DNA from: Terriglobus albidus
Lineage (GTDB): Bacteria; Acidobacteriota; Terriglobia; Terriglobales; Acidobacteriaceae
Length of the DNA stretch: 64,000 bases
NCBI RefSeq assembly: GCF_008000815.1
Contig: NZ_CP042806.1
Span: 1,240,001-1,304,000 of the forward strand
Reading direction: 5' to 3'
Positions 16,510 through 23,807 of the stretch are shown one piece after another. A model generated the notes under the pieces. It was not told where the DNA came from. It ran no database searches and saw only the letters and a program-made list of their open reading frames with translations. Both the position numbers and the translations under genes were made by a program. Position 1 is the first letter of the stretch. The number at the start of each line of letters is the position of its first letter.

Positions 16510-17859
16510 ATTCTCTGTGGCGAAGAGTTGGAACTCGCGGATGCGGGCGGTGCCGGCGGTGGAGAGCAGGTTCAGGCGGAAGCGGCTTGCGGTGATGGCT
16601 GGGAAGCGATCGATCTTCTTATGACCGATTGCGTGTCCTGTCATTACCGGTTTCCAGGCGCCGTTAATCCAGGCTTCGATGCGGTAGGTCTGCACCATCT
16701 GGCCGTCGGTCAGCCACTCCATTGTTAAAGCGCGGTCAACGCTTGTGGGCTTTGCCAGCCGGACTTCGAGGGTTGCGCTGTGTGAGCCCGCGGGAGCGCT
16801 CCAGAAGGTATCGGTGTCGTTGTCGAGAGCCTTGTGCGTCTCGGTATCAGGGATAACGGCGTTTGCCGCCAGATTCTTCTCCGCACCGTAGTGCTTCTGG
16901 ATGGCTTCGCCGAGTTCTTTCAAGCGGGCAACGTCGCTGTCTGGTAGAAGGCCACGATTGTCTGGGGCTACACCCAGCATCCACTGGCCTCCTTTGCCGA
17001 TGGAGTACTCGTAGCTGTCCATCAGATCGTCGACGGACTTCAGCGAAGCTTCGTCGTTCGGATGCCAGAACCAGTGCAGCTTGCGGAGAGGCGTGTCGAC
17101 TTCAATCGGACGCCAGCGCAGATATCCATGGCGGTCGACGACATTCCAGTTTTCGTACTCGACCTTTCCGCTCTCGTCGCCCGCCCAACGCGCATCGCCA
17201 TACTCGAAGAGGCCGGTGTCAGCAAAGACGATGGTGTTCGGCTGGTAGGTGCGCAGCGTTTCAATGATCTTCTTGAAGTCGTAGACGTGTCCGCCGCTGC
17301 CGGCTCCGTCGAGCCAGAATTCCACCAGGTCGCCGTAGTGCGAGGCTAGTTCTTCCAACTCCGCGCGGTAGTAGGCGTCGTACGCTGCGTTGTCTTTGTA
17401 CTTCGGCTCGTGGCGATCCCAGGGAGAGAGATAGACGCCGAAGCGGAGACCCTCGGCGCGTGCGGCCTGTGCGGCTTCACGGACGAGATCTCCCTTGCCG
17501 TCTTTCCATGGGCTTGCCTTGATGCTGTAGTCCGTCTGTCCCGTCGGCCACAGGCAGAAGCCATCGTGATGCTTGGCTACGAGAACGACGTACTTCGCGC
17601 CGGAGGCTTTGATCGCCTTCATCCATTGGTGTGTATCGAGCGATGTCGGGTTGAAGGTGGAAGGCGATGCGGTGCCGTCACCCCATTCGCGATCGAGAAA
17701 CGTGTTGGTGCTGAAGTGAAGAATGACGCCGAACTCGAGGTCTTGCCATGCTGTTTGTTGCGGCGTGGGTTTGATCTCGGTGAAGTTCTGGGGCCAGGTG
17801 GTCGCGGGCAGAAGGAGCGTCAGGCCAAGGGCCATCTGGCGAAGCGAGAATCGGTACAA
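16507..17859 (-). CDS. Secreted GH29 alpha-L-fucosidase with C-terminal carbohydrate-binding-like domain
   Basis: The start is a TTG at 17859, supported by GGAGG seven bases upstream; the next ATG (codon 9) has no ribosome site. The 450-residue protein has a signal peptide (MALGLTLLLPATTWPQ). The GH29 barrel shows FGVILHFSTNTF, YVVLVAKHHDGFCLWP, the nucleophile D184 in VEFWLDGAG, and GGQWMLGVAPDNRGLLP. Residues about 345-450 resemble an F5/8-type (CBM32-like) domain (WSAPAGSHSATLEV, ASRFRLNLL). It should release terminal L-fucose from plant or algal oligosaccharides in the periplasm. It is the last gene of a tight operon, three bases after the short propeller protein and behind the oxidase and lactonase. 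That suggests the freed sugar is oxidised on the spot. The GH29-B type is plausible but not proven. Confidence 0.92.
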   Translation of the reverse strand: MYRFSLRQMALGLTLLLPATTWPQNFTEIKPTPQQTAWQDLEFGVILHFSTNTFLDREWGDGTASPSTFNPTSLDTHQWMKAIKASGAKYVVLVAKHHDGFCLWPTGQTDYSIKASPWKDGKGDLVREAAQAARAEGLRFGVYLSPWDRHEPKYKDNAAYDAYYRAELEELASHYGDLVEFWLDGAGSGGHVYDFKKIIETLRTYQPNTIVFADTGLFEYGDARWAGDESGKVEYENWNVVDRHGYLRWRPIEVDTPLRKLHWFWHPNDEASLKSVDDLMDSYEYSIGKGGQWMLGVAPDNRGLLPDSDVARLKELGEAIQKHYGAEKNLAANAVIPDTETHKALDNDTDTFWSAPAGSHSATLEVRLAKPTSVDRALTMEWLTDGQMVQTYRIEAWINGAWKPVMTGHAIGHKKIDRFPAITASRFRLNLLSTAGTARIREFQLFATEN

Positions 17860-17862
17860 GCG

Positions 17863-18462
17863 TCAGCCTCCAATGCGTGCAAGTCTTCCTTCGAGCATCG
17901 CATATCGATGGCTATCGACGCACAGCGCGCCATCCCGATCGAAGAAAAACTCCTGTGGGATGCTTCCGCGTAGCTTGCGATGTACGGCGATCACCTCACC
18001 GGCGGCGTTCTCTTCAGTGACGGAGAGCATGTTCAGCACCCGTCCTCCGGCGGCGGCAACGGCAAGTGAGCGGCCGTCGGGAGAGACGGCGATGTGATGC
18101 GGAGACATTGCGGTAAGCGAGAGACCCTGCGTCGTCAGGCGCTGCAGACGGCCACTCGGTTCTACACGATAACTGGAGATAGCTCCCGCGGGCAGACCGA
18201 GATAGCTCGTGTATCCGTGCGTGACGTGCAGTATCTGATGGTCACTGGAGTAGACCATGGCGGAGGGCAGGTCAGCCTTTTCGCTGTGTCTCCGTTGTCC
18301 GCGGACGACGCTATGAATCCAGCCGCCTTCGCGATCGAGTTCGAAGGTGATGCCGTCACCGATCGCGGCGAAAGCTCGTGTCATGGGAGCGGCACAGATG
18401 GCAGCCCCCGCGATTCCCTGCAGTACAGCGCGACGTGTTGGTTTGTACTCTCGCATCATCAT
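17863..18462 (-). CDS. Tat-exported short lactonase-like beta-propeller protein
   Basis: The ATG at 18462 overlaps the stop codon of the oxidase gene as ATGA. Three consecutive Met codons occur, and GAAGG lies at better spacing for the third (18456). The 199-residue product has a twin-arginine signal (KPTRRAVLQGIAGAAICAAP, then TRAFAAI). Propeller-like strands follow, including SPHHIAVSPDGRSLAVAAAGG, which matches the blade motif of the 6-phosphogluconolactonase/Lac family. At about half the usual 340-390 residues it cannot form a complete seven-bladed propeller alone. It may be a decayed paralogue of the 20023-21186 lactonase or a binding subunit. Coupling to both neighbours says it is still translated. 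Confidence 0.75.
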   Translation of the reverse strand: MMMREYKPTRRAVLQGIAGAAICAAPMTRAFAAIGDGITFELDREGGWIHSVVRGQRRHSEKADLPSAMVYSSDHQILHVTHGYTSYLGLPAGAISSYRVEPSGRLQRLTTQGLSLTAMSPHHIAVSPDGRSLAVAAAGGRVLNMLSVTEENAAGEVIAVHRKLRGSIPQEFFFDRDGALCVDSHRYAMLEGRLARIGG

Positions 18463-20015
18463 GCCTTCGGTCGGATTGACATCGAGTGATGGAACAGATT
18501 GTGGGGATCGTATTCCTTCTTCACTTGTTGAAGCAGGGAATAGAGATCGCCGGTGCCGTAGTAGAGCGTGGTCCACTCCGGGCTCTCCAGCATATCGGCA
18601 TCCGCATAGTTGATGTAGCAGCCCTCGAAGTTCTCGTTCGGGTAAGGGTAGCCGGGATACTTTGGGTCCGCCGAAGGAGTGGAGTACATGGCTTTGTAGC
18701 ACTGACGAATTCCGTTCAGACGGAATGCATCATCTGCTTCGTTCAGCCAGTAGCTCTGGTACTGCAGCTTCAGGATGGAGCTACGCTGGGGTATCGCGGT
18801 ATCGGCGATGCGAGCAGGGTTGTTCACCATTCCGCCGTAGGAGTCGATAGCCAGGATGAGGCCGCGGGTTGCATCGTTTGTCATCTGGTCGTAGAGCACA
18901 TTGGCTTCCGCCACGGTAAAGCCCTTCTTCATGTAGCAGGACTTGTACTTGGAGCGGCGACGGTTTGAGCCGTAAAGGCCGCTGCCTCCCTGTCCGCTGA
19001 CTGTCGCTTCTACCCAGTTCAACGCGCGTACGGGATGCGTTCCGTAGCAAACGGTGTCACCGACCTGTGGTCTCTGCTGTTGCTGCTGGCTAAACTCCTG
19101 TTGTTGCAGATAATCGGGTGGAGCCTCTGCAGCAGGCCGGCAGGTCTGGAAGAGATTCAGATACTCCTGCACCCACTCTCTGCCTTCGTTGTCATCGCCT
19201 GTCTGGGCGTAATGGAGACCGAGGCCGACGCGGCCGGATTTGCTGTTGCCCACAACGAGGTTCGTGAAGACGGGATAGGTTGCTGGGTTCTTGTCGTTCT
19301 TGGCCCAGTAATCGCCGTAGGTGGTGACGATACGAACGAACTTCTCGCGCGTCATCTCCTTCCAGTCCCAGGAGATATTGGCGGTCAGCACCTGCTTGGG
19401 CATTGGAGGAAGCTTGGCGAAGTGGAAGGCGGTGATGACACCGAAGTTCGAGCCTTGTCCGCCGCGTAGCGCGCGAAAGAGCGTGGGATGATGTTGCGCG
19501 TCGGCGTAGATGAGTTCTGCTTTGCCGGCCTGATTGACGATGACGATCTCAACACCGGTCAGCCAGTCCACGGTGATGCCATACATGCGCGCCAGGGTCC
19601 CATAGCCGCCGCCGGAGACGTGACCGCCCGCCGTGACGGTATAGCAGGTGCCCCCGGGGATAACAACGCCGCCCAGCTTATAGAGCCGTTCGTAGACCAC
19701 ACCGAGCTTGGCTCCTGGCTGAATGATGTAACTGCCCTGAGTTTCGCCGGCTGAGACACGGTCCATCATGCTGACATCCAGCAATACACCGCCTGGATTG
19801 TTGACGACCCAGTCTTCGTAACAATGGCCTGAAGAACGCACGGTTGGCCGCTGTCCGCGATCGATTGCCTGTTGCAGCGTGCGGACTACATCTTCTGCGC
19901 TGGTACAGTACTCGACCTGAGCAACACGTTGGCTGTCAGAGGCAGGGAAACGTGCATTATTGCCGCGGCTGCAAACGTCAAAACGAACATCATTGCGATC
20001 AACAACGGAAGCCAT
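18459..20015 (-). CDS. BBE-type FAD-linked carbohydrate oxidase (GOOX-like, AA7)
   Basis: The ATG at 20015 has a strong ribosome site (TAGGAGGAGC), seven bases after the lactonase stop. The protein has 518 residues with an N-terminal FAD_binding_4 domain (about 35-205) and a C-terminal berberine-bridge domain (YINYADAD, WTTLYYG, VKKEYDPHNLFHHSMSI). H64 in RSSGHCYED and C124 in GGTCYTVTAGGH are positioned to bind FAD at two covalent points. Their spacing of 60 equals that of glucooligosaccharide oxidase (H70/C130 as I recall). Such enzymes oxidise the C1 hydroxyl of sugars to lactones, which fits the lactonase upstream and the fucosidase downstream. Unlike both neighbours it shows no Sec or Tat signal, so its location is unclear. 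Oxygen or dehydrogenase chemistry cannot be told. Confidence 0.9.
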   Translation of the reverse strand: MASVVDRNDVRFDVCSRGNNARFPASDSQRVAQVEYCTSAEDVVRTLQQAIDRGQRPTVRSSGHCYEDWVVNNPGGVLLDVSMMDRVSAGETQGSYIIQPGAKLGVVYERLYKLGGVVIPGGTCYTVTAGGHVSGGGYGTLARMYGITVDWLTGVEIVIVNQAGKAELIYADAQHHPTLFRALRGGQGSNFGVITAFHFAKLPPMPKQVLTANISWDWKEMTREKFVRIVTTYGDYWAKNDKNPATYPVFTNLVVGNSKSGRVGLGLHYAQTGDDNEGREWVQEYLNLFQTCRPAAEAPPDYLQQQEFSQQQQQRPQVGDTVCYGTHPVRALNWVEATVSGQGGSGLYGSNRRRSKYKSCYMKKGFTVAEANVLYDQMTNDATRGLILAIDSYGGMVNNPARIADTAIPQRSSILKLQYQSYWLNEADDAFRLNGIRQCYKAMYSTPSADPKYPGYPYPNENFEGCYINYADADMLESPEWTTLYYGTGDLYSLLQQVKKEYDPHNLFHHSMSIRPKA

Positions 20016-20022
20016 GCTCCTC

Positions 20023-21186
20023 CTAGATCCAGGTGGCAAACATCGGTGTATCCAGCGGATACCGGTGGACAGGGGCGGAAAGTTCGCCGGTAGCGAGATT
20101 GCGTTGCAAGACGACCACTTCACCGCTGTCCTGGTTGCTGGCGATCATCCATTTACCGGTGCGGTCCAGGGCGATGTGACGGGTGGTTTTGCCGCCGTTG
20201 GGTGCAAGCTGTTTGAGCTTCAGTTTGCCCGAGGTACGGTCGATATCGAAGACCGCGATGGTCTGGTCGGCGATGCGGTTGCCGACATACACATTTCGTC
20301 CATCGGCGGATGCGAGAATCTCGCCGGCAAAGGCGGTATGCGGAGGAAAGTCCGGCTTTAGGGTCGAGACGCGGTCGATGGCCGTGATGCGGCCGCGCGC
20401 TGCATCCCACGCAAGAATATCGATGGTCGAGTCGAGCTCGTTTACGCTATACAGCCACTTGCCGTTCGGATGAAACGAGATGTGGCGGGGGCCGCTCGCG
20501 GGCTTTGCCTGCCAGACTGGAGGATCGTTGGGCTTGAGAGCGGCGGTTGCCGCATCGATGCGATAGATGCAGATCCGGTCGAGACCGAGATCGTTTACCA
20601 GGAGGAAGCGGCCGTCAGGGGAGACCTGCGCCGAGTGGGCATGCGACTTCGTCTGCCGTGAAGGATCAGGTCCGCTGCCTTCGTACTGAAAGTGTGAGAC
20701 AGCTTCGCTCAGGCTGCCGTCCGGCTTGATGTGGTAAGAGGCGATGCTGCCTCCGCCATAGTTGGCGATAAAGATCGAACGGCCGTCCGGCGAGAGGGAG
20801 AGATGCGTGGGGCCGTTGCCGAAGGAAGAGACTTTATTCAGCAGGCGAAGCTCGCGAGAGCCGGGGATAGTCTCCAGCGCGTTGACGCCGGAGTCGTCTT
20901 TGCCATCTTCACTGACGGCATAGATCCGTGTGAGAGAGCCGACGCGCCGGGTGACGAGGAAACTCGGTGATACCAGAGGCGCGGCTAAGGTGATGGAGCC
21001 GAGCTCGCCAGTGGTTGCGTTCCAGTCAGCGGTGTAGATCCCTTTGCTGACCTTACCGGTGGTTCCCAGCAGTACGCGGGTTGGAGTAACCGTGCCGGCG
21101 GCAAATGCGGAACGGATAGTGAACGCGGTCGCAAGACCGCCCCAGGCAAACTCTCTACGGGACAGTCGGGGGGCATTGACGGGCAT
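20023..21186 (-). CDS. Tat-exported lactonase of the 6-phosphogluconolactonase/Lac propeller family
   Basis: The start at 21186 (MPVNAPRLSRREFAWGG) follows AAGGA by 8 bases. The 387-residue protein carries a twin-arginine signal (SRREFAWGGLATAFT, ending SAFAAG). A full seven-bladed propeller follows with repeated blade motifs: THLSLSPDGRSIFIANYGG, AHSAQVSPDGRFLLVNDLG, RHISFHPNGKWLYSVNE, ILASADGRNVYVGNR and RHIALDRTGKWMIASNQ. The family includes Pgl (YbhE) and several sugar-lactone hydrolases and cycloisomerases. Export excludes the pentose-phosphate role. As the first gene of the operon with the oxidase and fucosidase, it probably opens the lactone the oxidase forms. The propeller has histidine/arginine-rich loops but I cannot name catalytic residues with certainty. 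Confidence 0.9.
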   Translation of the reverse strand: MPVNAPRLSRREFAWGGLATAFTIRSAFAAGTVTPTRVLLGTTGKVSKGIYTADWNATTGELGSITLAAPLVSPSFLVTRRVGSLTRIYAVSEDGKDDSGVNALETIPGSRELRLLNKVSSFGNGPTHLSLSPDGRSIFIANYGGGSIASYHIKPDGSLSEAVSHFQYEGSGPDPSRQTKSHAHSAQVSPDGRFLLVNDLGLDRICIYRIDAATAALKPNDPPVWQAKPASGPRHISFHPNGKWLYSVNELDSTIDILAWDAARGRITAIDRVSTLKPDFPPHTAFAGEILASADGRNVYVGNRIADQTIAVFDIDRTSGKLKLKQLAPNGGKTTRHIALDRTGKWMIASNQDSGEVVVLQRNLATGELSAPVHRYPLDTPMFATWI

Positions 21187-21562
21187 CACGTCGTCCTTAA
21201 ATTCGGTTTTTCGATGCGCCAAGGGTAATTTGTGAGAACAGGAGATGAAATCGGGCAAAAGTCCTATTTGCTGAGCCGTTCTCTTCGCTGCCCCAGCGCA
21301 ACTGTTGTTGAGTATGCCGGAAGCCCTGTATCCCTGTCAGTTGCAAGGATGGTTTTGCTTGAGGGCACGGTTTCAGCCAATGAGGCCGATGTGGTGGAGA
21401 AGCAGATTTCTCCGCTCAGCTTCACCCCAACGAACGAAGTTCGTTGGGGACCCCGAACGCTACGAAATGACGAGTAAATCGGACGGGCTGTCGTCCTCGG
21501 CTTGAAGGACGTGACCTCAGCGGCTATTAGATATTGATCCGAGTGGCTTCAGGCGCGCCAGA
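21187..21562. other. Gene-free spacer with palindromes, upstream of the lactonase operon
   Basis: No convincing gene lies here. The part next to 21186 must hold the promoter of the four-gene minus-strand operon. An 11-base-arm palindrome (CCCCAACGAAC/GTTCGTTGGGG, 21425-21449) matches the unit at 16420-16444. A smaller hairpin, CGTCCT/AGGACG at 21492-21511, lies about 50 bases past the hemD stop and could end that transcript; it has no T-run. Confidence 0.6.
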
Positions 21563-23230
21563 CTAACGGTTTTCTGCGGTCTTCGATCCTAACCGCATAC
21601 TTTCAGAGAGCAGAATCGCGTCGGCGACTTCACGCATCGACTTCCGCCGTTGCCGGCTCTCTTTCTGCATCATGCGGTATGCCTCGTCTTCGGAGATCTT
21701 CAGGTCGCGTTGCAGAATGCCCTTGGCGCGATCGATCACCTTGCGCGATTCAAGCCGGTCCGCAAGCTGAAGGTTCTCGGTCTCCAGGCGTGCCCGCTCA
21801 ATTTCAGCGCCTACCAGAACGCCGATGGTTGCCAGCAGGCGGCGTTCAAGATCGGTATGGAAGTAGGGCTGCTTGTGCTGCAGGTTCAGCACGCCCACCA
21901 CGCGCCCTGCACACAGCACCGGAATGCAGAGCATGGCCTCGAAGGTATCTTCCGGAAGATTCCGGAAGGCGCTGAAGCGTGGGTCTTCGCTGGCACGCTC
22001 CGGGATAGAGACGGGCTCGCGATGTTCGGCGACCCATCCCGTGACTCCTTGTCCGACGGAGACCTTCAGTTGATCGATTTCGGCAGCGTGTGGGTTCCGT
22101 GAGGCGCGAAGGACGAGCTTGTCCTCTTCCAGCGTGTAAATGAAGCAGGAGTCGCACGGCACCATCGCGCAGACGCAGGCAACGATGCGCGAAAGTACAA
22201 CATGCAGCGGGTCGGTTGAGGTGAGGCTGCTGCTGACCTGCTGCAGAATGTCCAGCGGCGCCAGGCCATCACGAAAGCCGGCCATCGTTGAGGTAGAGGG
22301 AGCGACCTGTTGCACCGGCCATGCGGGTGGCTTCGAGGCGACCGTCGCCGCCTCATCTTCCGGCTTGGCGCCGGAAAAGGAATCGGACGAACGCTTCTCT
22401 GCAAGCACTTTGCGGGCGTACTGCGCCGCTTCATTCACCATGAAGCCCATGCGCGGCCGCGATGGCTCGAAGTCGGGCTTCAGACCGTAGTGCAGAATCT
22501 CTTCGGTTGTCGTCGGTCCCACCGAGATGATGGCGATGGACTCGAGAGCTCTCCGCATCTCATCGGCAACCCCCATATCGCTGGCCACGTGGAAGAGATG
22601 AATCACCTGCACTGCGGTCATGAACAGGACTACATCGATGGAGCCATCGATGATCTCGCGTATCGCTCCCTGCAGCGGTGCAATGTCGAGCGGTAGTCCC
22701 CACTGATAGACCGGGACTTTGGTGACAGAGGCGCAGCGATGAACCAGCTCGGCAATCAGCTCGGGATTCGTGGCGCCATATTCCTGGACGGCGATGTCAT
22801 AGCGCGCGAGTGTATCGCCGTACTTCTTGTCCATCTGCGCCAGTACTTCACGCCATGTGCTGGGTTCGGCGGTGGTGACTGCGACTGGAATCTGTAACTC
22901 ACGCAATGCGGCGACTGGCTTTACACCCCTGGCTACGATCTGTCGCTTGCACAGTTGCTGCAGTATTTTTTCGCGATCGAAGGAGGCGCTTAGTACTTCC
23001 ATCATCTTCGCTACGCCGACACCGGTCATGAAGACGATGAGATCGATCTCCCCTGCGAGCAGGCGGTGGCCGAACTCCACGCAGTCGGTATTCGAGCTGA
23101 GCGGAATCTCGCGCATGGATGGAACCACGAGCGGGTCACCGTTATAAGTGCGAATGAGCTTCTCCACCTCGCGCTCGCGGCGGGTCTCTAGAGATAACAC
23201 TCGCAATCCTTCAAAGCTGGCGTGGGGCAT
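21563..23230 (-). CDS. Uroporphyrinogen-III synthase domain fused to GAF and ANTAR domains
   Basis: The ATG at 23230 follows CGGAGAGTC. The 555-residue protein has three parts. Residues about 8-250 are a HemD fold (LRVLSLETRREREVEKLI, LIVFMTGVGVAKMM, VLFMTAVQVIHLF). Residues about 330-480 are a GAF domain (GVTGWVAEHREPVSIPERA, AMLCIPVLCAGRVVGVLNL). Residues about 488-545 are an ANTAR RNA-binding domain (LESRKVIDRAKGILQRDL, SEDEAYRMMQKESRQRRKSM). HemD makes uroporphyrinogen III, the siroheme precursor that nitrite reductase needs. ANTAR proteins such as NasR stop premature termination of nitrate assimilation mRNAs. The gene is divergent from nirA across a 577-base spacer, so it probably regulates the nitrate genes. 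Whether the HemD domain is still an enzyme or has become a sensor is open. Confidence 0.92.
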   Translation of the reverse strand: MPHASFEGLRVLSLETRREREVEKLIRTYNGDPLVVPSMREIPLSSNTDCVEFGHRLLAGEIDLIVFMTGVGVAKMMEVLSASFDREKILQQLCKRQIVARGVKPVAALRELQIPVAVTTAEPSTWREVLAQMDKKYGDTLARYDIAVQEYGATNPELIAELVHRCASVTKVPVYQWGLPLDIAPLQGAIREIIDGSIDVVLFMTAVQVIHLFHVASDMGVADEMRRALESIAIISVGPTTTEEILHYGLKPDFEPSRPRMGFMVNEAAQYARKVLAEKRSSDSFSGAKPEDEAATVASKPPAWPVQQVAPSTSTMAGFRDGLAPLDILQQVSSSLTSTDPLHVVLSRIVACVCAMVPCDSCFIYTLEEDKLVLRASRNPHAAEIDQLKVSVGQGVTGWVAEHREPVSIPERASEDPRFSAFRNLPEDTFEAMLCIPVLCAGRVVGVLNLQHKQPYFHTDLERRLLATIGVLVGAEIERARLETENLQLADRLESRKVIDRAKGILQRDLKISEDEAYRMMQKESRQRRKSMREVADAILLSESMRLGSKTAENR

Positions 23231-23345
23231 GACTCTCCGAAGCGGGTTGAGCTGCGTTGATGCCGGGGGAAATTGATTAAAAGATAATCAATCTCATTCT
23301 AGAACTGTACGGTCATCAGGTGCGAAAACGCCAATTGATCGTTCT

Positions 23346-23459
23346 TAGAGCATTTTCCCTGTTGCTGGGTATCCCGGAAGAGGAGTGCAGCGGCGCTTTC
23401 ATTGCGGAAAACGCCCATAGATGAGGAAGCCCTACTCTACACCTACAGGGAATGCTCTA
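23346..23459. repeat. 114-bp element bounded by TAGAGC inverted repeats
   Basis: TAGAGCATTTTCCCTGT (23346-23362) and ACAGGGAATGCTCTA (23445-23459) are inverted copies that differ only by a two-base insertion. The left end with GTTGCTGGGTATCCCG is shared with 14028-14055. The inside codes for nothing recognisable. It may be a small non-autonomous mobile element or a large REP-like hairpin in the hemD-nirA spacer. No target duplication was evident. Confidence 0.6.
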
Positions 23460-23569
23460 TGGTGAATGCGCAGAATTCCTTTTCTGTCAGAGGAATGGGA
23501 GGAAATCGCGAATCCTCGATGAAAAACAGCTTGCGTCCATACAGACATCGCCCTATACTCCAAGCATTG

Positions 23570-23635
23570 CACCCTTCGGCTATGGCAGCCTGAAGGTGTT
23601 GTCTGAAGGTGCGGCCCCTTGATGCGTCCGCCTTC
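23570..23635 (+). promoter_or_regulatory. Candidate attenuator-like leader upstream of nirA
   Basis: Two hairpins follow each other: CACCCTTCGGCT with AGCCTGAAGGTG (23570-23598, five-base loop ATGGC) and GAAGGTGCGG with CCGCCTTC (23605-23635). TGAAGGTG occurs twice (23591 and 23604), so either copy can pair with the upstream CACCCTTC or the downstream CCGCCTTC, giving alternative folds. This suits control by an ANTAR protein, whose gene is next door. The loops are not the canonical A1-G4 hexaloops and no T-run follows. The other parts of 23231-23807 outside this and the TAGAGC element show no gene. Confidence 0.35.
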
Positions 23636-23807
23636 GCCAGTTCTGAGCATTTCAAGATTAGTAAGCTGCTCCGCGACGAGCCTGAATTCACCGCCGATGT
23701 GTGCGTGTGGGATTGCTGCGTTCGTTCCGGAGTTTTTCGCATCGCCGCACAGGTGATTCAGGCCGTCGTACATCATCCACCGATTGTTTTGCCGCGTGAG
23801 GATGTTT

